Below, piece by piece: positions 34,106 to 45,415 of a stretch of DNA of 64,000 nt. Under the pieces are notes generated by a model. The model saw nothing but the letters and a program-made list of their open reading frames with translations, did no database searches and was not told the origin of the DNA. The position numbers and the translations under genes were made by a program. This stretch comes from Chinchilla lanigera (Eukaryota > Chordata > Mammalia > Rodentia > Chinchillidae): the NCBI RefSeq assembly GCF_000276665.1, contig NW_004955417.1, positions 26,190,534-26,254,533 of the forward strand, written 5' to 3'. Each line of letters begins with the position of its first letter. Position 1 is the first letter of the stretch.

Positions 34106-35554
34106 TTGTTTAAATTTCTCTTCTTGCTATAGGTCAGACAGTAGAGTGTGTATGTCTGTCACTGAGCCTTCTCCAGACCCGACACATTGTTCAAAATTCA
34201 CTCCTGCATGCCGAGGGAGTGACCCTTCTGGCTCTGATTCCTGACCAGCGTTGGTACGGTGACAAGGTGGGACCAGAGTGGTGATGCGTGACTTTTTCAG
34301 ACACTCTCACCCTGGTGCTCTCAGAGCCTGACAGCCCCAGCTAGCGCAGTACACTCATCCATTCTGAAGTCAGATCCCCATATGTCAACCCAATGCTCCA
34401 CTGTGAAATTCATGATCCTGTGGCTAATTTGCCATCTTAGAAACTTAGCAATGACACAATAAACCCTTTATGAACAGGAATGGGATATTCTGATTACTGA
34501 GGTGGAAAAGAAAGGTCCTTTGTTTAACCCTCTTGGAAAATCCCTCCAGAATGCAGTGGTTATCGGTTATGCCTTGGTCAGAACTGGGTGGTGAATATGA
34601 CTTCTGTCTTCAGATGGAAATGTTCATGAGTCTCCTATCTTACAGCTACAAGGACCTTTAGTCCTTATTCCAACATGATTACTTAGACAGGTGCATGTGA
34701 GAGGAAGTCGGGTTAAAAGTACCCTGAGAAGAGGCCCACCCTTTCAATGCACCTTGAAAAATAAAGGCAGGATAGGGACTTGTTCCCTGAAGGAGCTGAC
34801 CTCTGACCTTTTCTCTTTTAAAATAACAGCAGTGAAGGAAAAGGGGAATTAAAGAAAGACTCTGCTGAAAATCCTAGGGCTTCCTTCACATCTCTACTTA
34901 ATTTCTCCTCTTGGATGACTGCAAGACGTTTTCTGTGTCACCCAAACTGCATTTGCTTTGTTTGGTTTACCTTGTGCAACTTTTGGTCCATCAGCAGAGC
35001 GAGGAGGAGGAAGGGGTGGCAGGCAGCAGCGGGTAGAGTGGGAGGCTCTGTCTTCCCGAGGGCGTCCCCCTTGGGTCTATTTTCCCTTGGGGAAAAAGGG
35101 CCACGATGTGGTTCTGACAGACCCCAAGGAGCTCCTGCTGCCCAAAATAGCCCCACCTGCCTGCGGATGCCCCACATTCCTCTCCCCACGCAGAGCCAGA
35201 AAGGCCAGCTGTTCCCCCGATCCTCTTCCCACAAGCTGGCGCAGGCTGGAAATTCCAGCCTTGAACTTCAGGCTAAATTTTCCTCTGCAGTCTCCCCCAA
35301 AGCGCGTGCTGCCGGGGCCCACCCCCACCTCTGAAATAAAGGTGTCGACAGACACTGCCCAACAGAGGCAATGACACAGGTTTGTCCCAAGAGCGGACGT
35401 CATGGGGGTAGGAATATCCTTCACCCCCTTAGCCCCGAGAGGCTGGCCAAGTCCTGAACGGCCGATGCAGTTTTTTCTCCTCCATGATAAAGTGAAAATA
35501 ATAAGCCAAATTAGCAGACTCTAAGGAAGAGTAAATAGCACAAATGTAGAGCAT
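34106..35554. other. unique DNA, GC-rich toward the right, no gene seen
   Basis: At 34.9-35.4 kb there are three overlapping frames of 115-139 codons in CpG-containing GC-rich DNA. None has a recognisable domain, and the stop-free length is what such composition gives by chance. Nothing else seen. Confidence 0.4.
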
Positions 35555-35559
35555 CAATT

Positions 35560-35760
35560 AATAACAGGCTGGAAGCAACCTGAATGTCATCAAGGAGAGA
35601 TGAGTTAAGTGAGCTGGGATGTCCACACAACGCCGTAGACCGCAGCTGTGACCAGGAAGTGCCGCCTCTCCCTGCAGCGACACACGGACTGCCGAGGTTG
35701 TAACGTTAACTAAAGACAGCAAAAACGCAAGGCAGTGTTTACAGTGCGCTTGTTTGTACA
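35560..35760 (+). mobile_element. L1M fragment
   Basis: 'taacaggctggaagcaacct', 'gaatgtcatcaaggagagat', 'gatgtccacacaacg', 'aacgttaactaaagacagc' track the sense L1M ORF2 3' region ('ggaaacaacctaaatgtccatcaatagggga... acatccatacaatgg'). Old, heavily decayed and with no intact frame. Confidence 0.65.
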
Positions 35761-35949
35761 CTAGAAGTCAAACCATCCATCTTTCCTCAGCACACAGATG
35801 CCACAAGAACCTTGAGTGGAAGTAGGAGAAAAGCCTGCCGGGAATCCAGGAAGACTTAGAGGACAATCAACCAAGTGTAATGATGGAAGGTACTGGTTCC
35901 TCACGTCACCAGCTGCGAAGGTGCAGGGACAATTAGACAAGCCTGAACG

Positions 35950-36195
35950 TGGCTTATTGGGTGACTTTAGAAAGTAATTGCTAACTTGATAATGTGTAGT
36001 AATCACATCTTACTTCTGTAATGAACTTCTATCAAAGACCTGTGATAGAGAAATCATGGTGTCATGGGTATGTTTTTAAAAACTCCAAGGGAAAGGTGAG
36101 GCAAAATTAGTATGCTCCTGAAAATTATTAAAACTGGAAATGAGGAATGGGGGTTATTTTCTGGTATTCTGTGTATAAACCAAAAAAGAAGAGAA
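35950..36195 (+). mobile_element. L1M 3'-UTR-like fragment
   Basis: 'ggcaaaattagtatgctcct', 'gaaaattattaaaactgg', 'aatgggggttattttctggt' and 'attctgtgtataaaccaaaa' resemble the L1M 3' end. Probably the same ancient insertion as 35560-35760. Confidence 0.55.
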
Positions 36196-37835
36196 AAGAA
36201 AAGAAAAAAGCAAACCAGCTGTCTATTTCTAACAATAATGGACTTCAGACATGCTAGCCCCTTTCTTTTTATTTTTATTTTTAACCTGAATTCTGCTTTT
36301 GACATCAGCATTTCTTTCTGGCAAAAATGTACAAGCACGGAAAAGCCACGTTTGAGTTCCGTTTGGTCAGAGGAGGGAAGGGAGGAGAGCCAGGGGGTTT
36401 TTAAATAGAGGAGTAGAGACACCCCGCAGGAGTTCTCTGCACCTGTGGGGAAAGAGGACCACTGCTGGTTTTCTGAATCGCCCGTCCAGGCAGATCTCGG
36501 GCTGCTGTCTTGGTGCAGGTCAGAAACCAGGCTCGCTGGGCAGGGAGGCGTCCTTGCTGGATCCACCCTCCGCCCCTTACCCAGAAGACTTGCAAAGGGC
36601 AGAACAACACAGACCTGAGTTCGACCCTGGCTGTCGGCCAAGCAGGCAGAGCAGGGAAAGACAACCTAGGGGCTCTTGCGCCATCTCTCATGACGATGGC
36701 TGAAGCTGCTCACACGCTTCCCTCACACACTTCCAGCTCTGCCTTCCGCATCCACAGCTGAGAGACTGTGGGGTTCGCACATTCTTTGTTCTTTTTGTTT
36801 TTAAATAGTAAAACGTCCTCAGGGAGACGAGAGCATGAATAGCCACAAAACGCTGAGCAAAGGAAACCAGCCCTCTGCCACACACATGTGTGAGGTTCGG
36901 GCGAGCGTGGGCCTGGTGTCGGAGGGCGGCCGGTTGGCCGGTGTGTGGGAAGCCAAGGCCTGCGAGTGGCCCGTAGCATGCCTTGGAGCCGCTGTCCCCA
37001 CCACTCAGCAGCGGGAAGCGCCTCTCTGAGCTGCACTCCTCTGACAGCCACTGGGAATGTCACTGCCACAGAAGACAACCTGACCGGAGCGCCGGGCCTA
37101 TCCCACCTGCGGAGGCGCTTTCTCCACACCTGACACAACCTGGGCCATTTCGCGCTCATCCAAAGAGCGCGAGGAGCCAGGGCTGAGCAGTGGCCCCGTG
37201 GTGGCTTCCTGGGTGAGTCCTGCCCTTCTCCCGGGGTCAGTCACGGTGAGGCAACTGGAGCAAGATGCTGGCTGTGAGAACTCAGCCCTGGAGGCCGCTG
37301 TGGACCGAGCTCCCTGAGGCCACGGGCTCTCCCTCCTCTGTCTGCACGGACCTTGTTCCTCCCACTGGGGTCCTAAAGCGTTTTATCCAGGTGGAGCTTT
37401 GCTCCCGCAAAGGCGCGCCCCTCTTTTGCTGACTTCGTCTTGCACAAGTGCAGGGATGAACCCTGTGTGTTGACGTGCTCCACGGAAAGTGAGGTGAAAA
37501 CACTGCGAGCTGAAGATTTGCCTAAAATCATGACCCGATTCACCCTCATTCAAATCTGCATGACCCACTGCAAGACCATATTTTCAGCAGTAGTTTTTTA
37601 CGCTTCCAAGGGTCAAAAGCTTGTAATTGACCAACGGCATTCTGTTCCCCAGGGCATATTGGAAACACCACGGAGAGGGGTTTTCTCGCCCAGAGAGTAG
37701 AAGTTTCTGTACAAAGCCCACTGGCTGATGGAGGAAATGAGCATCTGGCCCTACTGAGAGACTGCTGACTGCTCAGAGATATGCACTCACCTTCCACCAT
37801 GGAAACGGCTGCACCTCCCCAAGTGCTGCCTTGCT
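36196..37835. other. unique DNA, GC-rich in the middle, no gene seen
   Basis: 36.4-37.3 kb is GC-rich with moderate CpG. The longest frame (195 codons, minus strand, 36054-36641) runs into the L1M fragment and has no domain. No splice or promoter structure I can defend. Confidence 0.4.
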
Positions 37836-37839
37836 CAGC

Positions 37840-38130
37840 TGCTTAAAACAAAAACCTGGGTTTTTTGATCCCCTGGCCTTTGTTTTTTGCAAATACCATG
37901 CTGTTTTTATCACTGTGGCTTTGTAGTATAATTTCAAGTCAGAGATTGTGATTCCCTCTGCCTTGCCTTTGTTGCCCAGAATTGTTTTTGCTATTCTAGG
38001 CCTCTTATGCTTCCAAATGAATTTTAAGATTGTTTTCTCTAGTTCTGTGAGATACACTGTTGGAATTTTGATCAGGATTGCATTAAATTTGAATAACAAT
38101 TTTTGGAACATGGCCATTTTCACAAATGCT
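37840..38130 (-). mobile_element. L1 ORF2 segment, inverted 5' part
   Basis: The minus-strand translation is unmistakable L1 ORF2p: short motifs '[10 protein letters not shown]', '[19 protein letters not shown]' and '[15 protein letters not shown]' are the conserved post-RT region. It is antisense to the next entry, which encodes the following part of ORF2. The frame is open for about 100 codons but truncated at both ends, so not functional. Confidence 0.95.
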
Positions 38131-38846
38131 GGTGGGGCTGTGGGGAAAAGGAACCCTTCTCCACTATTGGTGGGAGTGTAGACTGGTGCAACCACTATGG
38201 AAATCAGTGTGGAGATTCCGCAAAAAGTTAAAACTAGAGGTTTTAATTGACCCAGTTATTCATCTTCTTGGTATCTTCCCAAACGAAATAAAAGGATTGT
38301 ACCAGAATAATATATGCACACCCATGTTTATAGTGGCATAGTTTATAATAGCTAAATCTTGGAAACAGCCCAAATGCCCATTAACTGAAGAATGGATTAA
38401 AAAGATGTGTACTTTTGTGTGTACTTTTATGCAATGGAGTACTACTCAGTTACAAATAAGGATAAACTTGAGACATTTGTGCATCCTTAAATGGATGCAC
38501 CTTGAGACCGCACTCAAATGAAATAAATTGGGCAAAAGTGTAAATATCACATTGTCTCTCTGGTGTGAGAAACTGACAGTGTAAATAAGAACTAAAATGC
38601 ACAATAGATATTGTGAAATAGGAAGAAATTGTTCAAAAGGAAAGCGGAACTAGGGAAGGGGAGGGAGAAAGGAAGGAAGGAAGGAAAAATTTTAAAAATG
38701 AGAAAAGAAGAAAGAAATGGAAACAGAGCTTTGTAAATAAGAGGCGGAAGCAGGAAGAGGAAGAAAGAGATTCAGATTCCCTATGGTGAATGTGATCAGT
38801 ATGTCTATCTAAATTGTACCAATAAATTTAATAATTAAAAAAAGCA
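38131..38846 (+). mobile_element. L1 ORF2 C-terminus and 3' UTR
   Basis: Plus-strand translation gives the ORF2p C-terminal cysteine-rich vicinity ('[20 protein letters not shown]'), then 'atggagtactactcag', a GA/GGAA-rich 3' UTR (about 38640-38720) and the A-rich end 'aataaatttaataattaaaa'. Joined head-to-head to the inverted upstream ORF2 segment. Confidence 0.93.
38672..38690. repeat. (GGAA)n within L1 3' UTR
   Basis: Four to five GGAA units in the purine-rich L1 tail. Confidence 0.8.
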
Positions 38847-38847
38847 G

Positions 38848-39000
38848 GCCGGGCATGGTGGTGCTCATCTGTAATCCCAGCACTCGGGTGGCTGAGGCAG
38901 GAGGATCGCTAGGAGTTCGAGACCAGCCTGGGCTACAAAGTGAGCTCAGGGCCAGCCTGAACTGCAGAGCGAGACCCTGTCTCAAAAAAGAAAAAAAAAG
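38848..39000 (+). mobile_element. B1 SINE with internal duplication
   Basis: 'gccgggcatggtggtgctca', 'tgtaatcccagcactcggg', then the two related units 'gagaccagcctgggctacaa' and 'gggccagcctgaactgcaga', ending 'gagaccctgtctcaaaaaag'. Low divergence. It sits directly between the L1 tail and the CpG island. Confidence 0.96.
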
Positions 39001-39002
39001 CA

Positions 39003-39480
39003 AAGCCCGGGGCCCCGACTCCACAGTCCCTTGCCGTTGCTGCCACCTAACGGTGAGAGGTGGCCGCGCACGACAAATTTGAGCCCCAGGCGGAAGCCCT
39101 GCTGGGGCGGCTGATGCCATCGGAGGTGTCAGGACCCGAGGGGCGCGAGGTGGCACCGTGCACCCCGAGCCCGGGACCGAGCCTGGCGACGGTTCCCTCC
39201 CGCCCAGCCTTTGCGTCCTCCAGGTCTCCGGGGAAGGCACGGTGAGCACCAGCCTCGCTGTGTGCGGGCCGTAGTTTCCGGACTGCGGCCTGAGATCGTC
39301 CTGCGCGGCTCTGCTTTGGCGGTGCTGGTCCCGACCGCCCGTCACAGTCCAGGCGCAGCCGGGAAGGAGCCGGGAAGGAGCCCACCCCGGGGGCGAATGG
39401 CCTGGTGTAACCTCGCTGGCCCTCCGGAGACAGATGAGGTCGCTGTCAACACGCAGGTGCGTTGTGTGACCCGTACAAGA
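39003..39480 (+). promoter_or_regulatory. CpG island; candidate promoter and first exon
   Basis: By eye I count roughly 45 CpG dinucleotides in under 480 bp, very unusual in otherwise CpG-poor mammalian DNA. A plus-strand frame opens at 39057 and reads through 'gtggccgcgcac...' (where an ATG would make a good start) to 39241, where 'aaggcacg|gtgagc' gives a consensus splice donor. A second donor-like 'cgcag|gtgcgt' is at 39457. No TATA. I do not recognise the encoded peptide. It could be the 5' end of a gene or lncRNA, a bidirectional promoter, or an unmethylated orphan island. Confidence 0.5.
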
Positions 39481-39485
39481 AGCTA

Positions 39486-39605
39486 CTAGGGTTTATGCTG
39501 AAAAACAAACTAGAACTACAAACAGCGGACCGTGAGGAGGAAGTATTTGAGGTCCTCGTCAGCTTCTGGATAAGGAAAAATATAGGCAAAATCCAGATTT
39601 GAGCT
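39486..39605 (+). other. unrecognised open segment downstream of the CpG island
   Basis: One plus frame spans about 39435-39604. Its C-terminal part looks protein-like: amphipathic, few low-complexity residues, 'KLLGFMLKNKLELQ' then 'EEEVFEVLVSFW', ending at TGA at 39602-39604. I do not recognise it. It could be part of a terminal exon or a decayed retrocopy, and chance remains possible at this length. Confidence 0.2.
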
Positions 39606-39796
39606 CGAATGGAAAGTTAACTTTATGTTACAAGATTACAGGTAATCCTTCAAATTATAAAATGAAATTAAGATGACTTATTAAAAGATTGTTATTACTG
39701 AAGATTGTAATTAAAAGCATTTGGTTATATGCTCTTCCAAAAAGACGTTGCCAGGTCGCATGGATAGTAAACCTAGCTACAAAGGATTCTGAGTAG

Positions 39797-39964
39797 TCTC
39801 CAGGTGTGGTGGCGCACGCCTGTAATCCCAGCACTCAGGAGGCTGAGGCAGGAGGATCGTTGCAAGTTCGTGACCAGCCTGGGCTACAAAGTGAGCTCAA
39901 GGCCAGCCTGAACTGAATAGCAGGACCTTGTCTCAAAAAGACAAAGGGGAAAAAAAAAAAAAAA
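39797..39964 (+). mobile_element. B1 SINE with internal duplication and TSD
   Basis: 'ggtgtggtggcgcacgcctg', the duplicated 'gaccagcctgggctacaaa' and 'aaggccagcctgaactga', then a poly(A) tail. Target duplications 'aaaggattctga' at 39781-39792 and 39965-39976. Confidence 0.96.
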
Positions 39965-39976
39965 AAAGGATTCTGA

Positions 39977-42439
39977 ATAAAGATGTTCTAGGAAGTTAAA
40001 AACAAAAATAAACAAGATTTAACACTGTTAATCTGAGACGAAATACAGTTCAGACAACAAATTTTTAGGGAGAAATTTGATACTGATAAATGCTAGCAAA
40101 CCAGGAATATACAGCACTCAAGCACTTACACATTTACCAATGTCACCTTGAAATAACGAAAGCAAGAATTAACATAATATTGAGGACAAATTCACAAATC
40201 TATAGTTATGGCAAGTGATTTTAAGACATTTCTCTCAAAGCTTTACAAAGCAGACTGATAATTAAATGGAAGTGGGATTTGAACGAAATAAGCAACACAC
40301 TTGATCTAACATTTTCCAAGCCTGCTGGAGAAGTTTATAAGAACTGATCGCATGGTGGTGATAAAAGGCCCCACAAATTCCAAACAATGGCGGTTATGTG
40401 GGTTACACCCTCTGAGCACAGCGCGAAGAATTAGAGTCTACAAATCCAAAGGTAGTTCCCAAAGCCTTGGGTTTTGTGAGGGTCTCAGGATGCTTAGACT
40501 CTGCCTCGCTGGAGAAGTCCGGCTCTGGAGGCGGCGCTGCTGGTCTGTGTGACGGTGAAAGACACGTGGCGTGCGTCCCTCGGACCCTCCCCTCACTTCC
40601 CACACATTCGCCTTCTGCTCTTGCCGCTTTCTGAAGCAGATCGGGGCGTCCTCCTCTGTGTGTGTTTTTAGTTCTGCTGCTCTGGTAGTTTCACGTCCTG
40701 AACTGATTCGGAACGTTTGCCTTTCGCAGTCATCCTGACTTTGGCGAGGAGCCAGAGTGGCGCTGCGGCAGGTCCAGTGAGTGAATGAGGACACTGTGAT
40801 GCGTTATGAGCCTTTTTATTGGACGGCAGCATCTCCCGAAGTTTTGACCAAACTTTGTAAAGACACTCACGAAAGAGCACCTCCAGAAATGGCCTAGAAC
40901 CTGGCAAGAATGACGGGATGAGTGCATTCCAAGCAAGGGGGAGTGTTTTGAGGGGAGATGACTGACGGTGTGCCTTTTACTATAACACGTTTTTAAGATT
41001 TGAGCATTCACCATCTATTTCAATCGCCCCTTGTGTGTAAAAGCATAAAGAAATGAATAGCAAAATACGTACTGCAGTAGGGAAGGAGGAAAAGATTTGA
41101 ACGTGGTAGTGTAGGAAGAGGAGATTTCAACAATGTCTGAAGTATTATAGCTCTTATATTTTAAAAATGTAAACATAATGACCAAAATATAACTCTAGGC
41201 AGTGGGCGCTGGTTGTATTTCTGTGCAAATGCTACACTTTCTCATTTCGTAAACCTTTCAAGGACAGTGGGAGCAAAATGGCTTGTCATTTGGGGGTACC
41301 AGCAGCGCTGAAGATAGCACTTTTCTGAGCAGCACTTTTTAGGTTAGAGCTCTTCAGCAAGTATCACTTCAGCAATTTGGCCCCTAGATAGAAATTAGGA
41401 TTTTCTGGAAGCGTTGAGAGGATCTGGCAGCTTACCCTCCAAGTAAGCAACTAATAATTAAAGACTAGGATCATGGTTGATTACAACCAGTAACCAACTT
41501 GTGCTCCAAAAAGAATTGACAGACTTTGTTCACTTTCCTCGTAGTTTCGTGTTAAATAGCTAATATGCATGAGCTTGTATTCTAGGAACTTTAGATGTTT
41601 TTCTAAAACATGAAAAGGATATAGTCTTCGTAACTCTGACAAATTGTCAATGGCATTGGTATTTTCCTTTGAAAATCCAAAGAATGATTTCTGTTCAACA
41701 GTGTGCATTTGTCACCTTAGCTTTTACCCTGCTGCTAAGGAGTTCTGTAGACCCTGCATTTGGTATTGGAATAATTCTCTTCATTTCATGCTGTAAATGT
41801 TGCATTTGCTGAAAACAGAAGTCTTGCGTGGAGAGTTTTCATTTCCGTTCGCAGGGTGCTGTGGGGGTAGGAATGCCGCCTGCTGAGGTGCAGCTTGGGG
41901 ACCAGCAGCTGGGCATGGTGCCGGCGCCTGGCCGAGTGGATCCCGCAGAGCCGGTGCCGAGCTGACATCCACAATCAGGCCAGTGCCAAACGGGTCACCA
42001 GTGGGTGCTCTGTGCTGGGGGACCAGCTTGCCTTGCGTGAGCTTTCCAGTAGGTCGGTTATAAAATCAGCAGTTTTGCCATCTAAAACGACCTTTGCCTT
42101 CATTCACTCCCTGGGTTAGAAAGTTTCCCTAAAAACATTAGCAAGTAAGAAGGAGGGAATTAAGAAGCTATTTATGGGGCCTCAGCATCATCAGAAATTT
42201 GGAATTAGCTATTGGCCTTGCAACCTTGGTTGGCAAAAAAGAGTTAAGACAGCTAAGGGTAGGTGTTGATCTAAGGGTTTAAAAAATAATACACCTGCAG
42301 GTCTTTACTCTTCTGTTGAGATATCACTGCCTCATATTTAAGGCTGAAGCCCCGGGAGAATCCCTTGGCTATAAGGTTCTCTACTCAGGATCAAGGCATC
42401 ACCCAAGACTGGAAGGATCTGGGTGAGTTAGCCACGATC
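39977..42439. other. unique DNA, no gene seen
   Basis: AT-rich to 40.4 kb, then mixed. Open frames such as 40438-40794 (-, 118 codons) show no domain. Slight GC rise at 41.85-41.97 kb. No repeat family recognised. Confidence 0.4.
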
Positions 42440-42600
42440 ATTTCACCCAGTTGCCATTTCCTGAGCACCTATTACGTGCTGGAAACTGTGTGTACATTAT
42501 CTGCAGCTTTCAAAACAACTTTTATCTCATTTGACCAGGAGGGCGCTGGAACTCAGACAGGTTAAATATATGGATCAAGAACACACAGCATGTAAGCTGC
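42440..42600 (-). mobile_element. MIR (in duplication copy A)
   Basis: 'cctgagcacctattacgtgc', 'acattatctgcagctttcaa', 'caggttaaatatatggatca', 'acacagcatgtaagctgcag' form the antisense MIR pattern. Confidence 0.75.
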
Positions 42601-42710
42601 AGAGTTACATCACATCAGCGTTTGGCATTTAGTGTGGGTAGGAATGGGCACCTGGGTAGCAATCCCAGTGCCTCCTCACATCATTGCCCCCCAAATGCTA
42701 GCTCTAGGGA

Positions 42711-42775
42711 CCGGGGTGCAGCTCAGTGGCAGAGGGCTTGCTTAGCCTGTGGAGGGCACAGGCTGTGAGCCCCAG
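42711..42775 (+). mobile_element. ID SINE, old (copy A)
   Basis: 'gggaccggggtgcagctcag' and 'tggcagagggcttgcttagc' match an ID element. The B-box region is decayed. Shared with copy B, so it pre-dates the duplication. Confidence 0.8.
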
Positions 42776-42840
42776 CCATGCAAAGCAAAGGGAAACGTCG
42801 AGCTAACTGTAACATATACGCTTTCCATGCAGCTTGTCTC

Positions 42841-43694
42841 TTCTGAGGGAGCTAGGGCACCAGTCTCTCTCAGCGTGCTGGCAGCGCTGGGTGGCGCTGG
42901 CCCTTTCTCTGCCTGGGGTCCTGTGTGGCTGTGAGGGTCTTGAGCAGGGCTGTGAACAGCAGCCCCACTAATCGTGCAGGCTGTCCCACCTGCAGAACAC
43001 CCACGAATGGCATTCCCGGTGGCATCGCGCACCCTGACCAACCCTAAATCACCGCAAAGCCACCTACTCTCCGTAACCACGGCAGCCAGAGGAAGGGATG
43101 GGGCATTTAGTTGAACAGAGCAGAGAGAATCCAGACCGCTGATAGTTGCTTTTGGAATTTCTTCTATAATTTGGACAAGGGGGGATATTCCAATTTGTAA
43201 TCACTTTCTTAGGCTTGTATAAAAACGACTCTGCCCCTCCTTGGTTCTCCTGGGAGAATAAAAGGAGCCAGGGCCCGGATGTTCTGCTCAGCAAGAGGAA
43301 GAAAAAGTCCAAGGTTAAAACACTTGGCTGAAAATGCAAATATAAGTAATAGCCAACCTGTTGTATTTTACCACCAACTCCCCCAGCGCATTTCGTTGTT
43401 GATGTGTGTTGGGTGCCAGGGATTTATGAATGCGTTAAAGTCATTAACCATTTTTTTCAAGTTGTTTTTCTGAGCATCCCTAGTCAGTCCTTTCCCCCGT
43501 ATGTGCAGAAGAACCCCTCGAGTTTGCTCAGGTGCTCGGATCTGTCTCTGCTCTGTCGCACACAGCAGTGAAAGCCTCTTCCAAAGTCCCTTCCTGGAAA
43601 TCTTGCTAACGGGATTTGTTCAGCAGACATTTGCCTGCTGCCGATTCCAAGGTAATGGTCTACTCTGAGCTTTGGAGAATTATCACGATTTCTA
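42841..43694. other. unique DNA between repeat structures
   Basis: No gene seen. A 112-codon minus frame (42742-43080) spans the end of the duplication and has no domain. Confidence 0.4.
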
Positions 43695-43787
43695 GATCAC
43701 TGAGGAACGATCTGAAGTTTTACTTTATGAGATCATCGAGCTAACATAAAGTTTTACTTTATGTATTTGTAACACCAAGTACCAGAT
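43695..43787. repeat. outer inverted-repeat arm T
   Basis: 93 bp whose reverse complement matches 44586-44678 with about 8 mismatches and no gap (about 91%). Contains two direct 'aagttttacttta' units. Confidence 0.95.
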
Positions 43788-44062
43788 GTAAGATTATGTG
43801 TGTGTAAATTTTATATTTATGAACATGTAGTGTAAAATATATTAGATTATACAGAGCCTCTCTTGGTGCTTGTCGAGGCCCAGGAAGTTTATATTTGTGA
43901 TCCCATGGAAAAGTTATCGGACTTCTATTGAGTTAATTCCAATCTACCACTTCCAGTGCAACCCATGGCGAGAATAAAGACACTAAGGCATATTTGTAGT
44001 TGTGGGGAGCCAAGGGGTCCTAAGTCCAGCTGGGATGATGGCCCATTTATCACTATGGAAAC

Positions 44063-44398
44063 ATTGTTTCCATAATACTCTTTAACATTTCCATAAATAC
44101 TCTTTAACGTTTTAATTTACTCAACTTGTACTTTTTTTTGCTAAATCATGCCCATTCCCAAAAAAAGCTCAAGAGAAGTTCCTACTAAATTCACCGGCAT
44201 GTATATTCTCTGTAACCATGACGCCTGGACCCTACCAAACACCAACTAGAAATTGAAAGTGTGTAATAAATTATTCACATATTCGCAGATATAACCTGTT
44301 AGAATCATGTCTACTTTGCAGAGTCTAGCAAAAGAAGCTTTGAATTTTATCATTATGAATTCTTATGAATTCTTATTCAATGTATCTCTGGAGCTTTT
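44063..44398. repeat. repeat block A
   Basis: Inverted copy of 45410-45728. It contains an extra tandem duplication near 44065-44108 ('atttccata' plus 'atactctttaac', twice) and an extra 'gaattcttat' unit near 44357-44378 that the other copy lacks. Family not recognised. Confidence 0.9.
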
Positions 44399-44446
44399 AA
44401 AAAAAATCTTCATATCTATAAAATGGAATTTTTCAGTGAAAAAAAA
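44399..44446. repeat. hairpin arm H
   Basis: Pairs almost perfectly with 44533-44580: about 40 bp ('cttcatatctataaaatgg', 'aatttttcagtg') flanked by A/T runs, with an 86-bp loop. Confidence 0.96.
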
Positions 44447-44454
44447 CAGAAACT

Positions 44455-44580
44455 ATAAATACACATAGGTGGTCCTGTGTGATATCAACTGAACTTTTGA
44501 TTATTTATTATTTATTCCTTTACTGGTGAAAGTTTTTTTCACTGAAAAATTCCATTTTATAGATATGAAGATTTTTTTTT
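44455..44580. repeat. direct repeat B-H', first copy
   Basis: Repeated in the same orientation at 45293-45415. The shared run includes 'tatcaactgaacttttgatt', 'atttattatttattccttt' and 'tttcactgaaaaattccatt'. Only a few differences, all near the edges. Confidence 0.95.
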
Positions 44581-44585
44581 AAAAA

Positions 44586-44678
44586 ATCTGGTACTTGCTG
44601 TTACAAATACATCAAGTAAAACTTTATGTTAGCTCAATGATCTCATAAAGTAAAACTTGAAATTGTTCTACAGTGATC
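44586..44678. repeat. outer inverted-repeat arm T'
   Basis: Reverse complement of 43695-43787. Confidence 0.95.
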
Positions 44679-45292
44679 AAGGCCTAACTGGATCAAAGGC
44701 CTCAAAAACCAGGGCTGAACCCAGGTTTTATTCGTTTGTGAAGAAGGGAGTGGCTTGAGGATGAATGACTGTGAGAATGGCAGGAAGTAGGTGAGCGCCT
44801 TGAGCTGGGGTAGGTAGGAGGCCTGAAATCACCTCTGCCATACGCAGGGAGCGGGATAAGCAGAAAGAGTCATCTGCATGACTCAGTTGAGATTGTGTCT
44901 AATGCTCTGGGCTCAGTGCTTCAGCTCTGATGTGTAATCTTTCAAGCCCCAGGAAGTCATAGCCTCTACCTCAAGGCTCGATCCCAGCCAGCATGGAGCA
45001 TTGGCTCTTCACCCCGTGTCATCCCTGCTCACACAAGGGAACGATGGGAGGTCCGGGAAAGCACTGCCTGCTATCCTGCACATTTGCACTGCGACTGGAC
45101 CAATATGCACTGCTTAAAGCCAACTGAAGGGATAAGGAAGAGTCCTAGCCAGCTCTGAACATACCACTACATGGAAATAGGGCCAGGTTCAGCCAAAGTG
45201 GAGGCAATTGCTCCTCCTTCAAGGAGAGTCACCCAGGTGACCCCCACATTGGATTATATATTAAATACGTTAGGTACAACACATCTGTGTAT
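44679..45292. other. single-copy DNA between direct repeats
   Basis: About 610 bp held between the two B-H' direct repeats. No exon or known repeat recognised; some text has a faint LTR-like feel but lacks terminal TG/CA. Confidence 0.4.
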
Positions 45293-45415
45293 ATAAATAT
45301 GCATAGGTTGTTCTGCGTGATATCAACTGAACTTTTGATTATTTATTATTTATTCCTTTACTGGTGAAAGTTTTTTTCACTGAAAAATTCCATTTTATAG
45401 ATAGCAAGTTTTTTC
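45293..45415. repeat. direct repeat B-H', second copy
   Basis: Second copy of 44455-44580, here running directly into block A'. Confidence 0.95.

Larger units (their letters stand above)
42440..42840. repeat. local duplication, copy A
   Basis: Direct repeat of 47140-47872. It holds an antisense MIR (42440-42600) and a decayed ID SINE (42711-42775). The 142-bp stretch from 'ccccccaaatgctagctcta' to 'gctttcca' differs from copy B at about 11 positions by eye. This copy lacks the LTR present in copy B. Confidence 0.92.

Noticed and set aside
36054..36641. 195-codon minus frame
   Set aside because: Overlaps an L1M 3'-UTR fragment and has no recognisable domain.
37773..38195. 140-codon minus frame as a host gene
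   Set aside because: Its central part is plainly L1 ORF2p; the ends are read-through of the inversion junction and flanking DNA.
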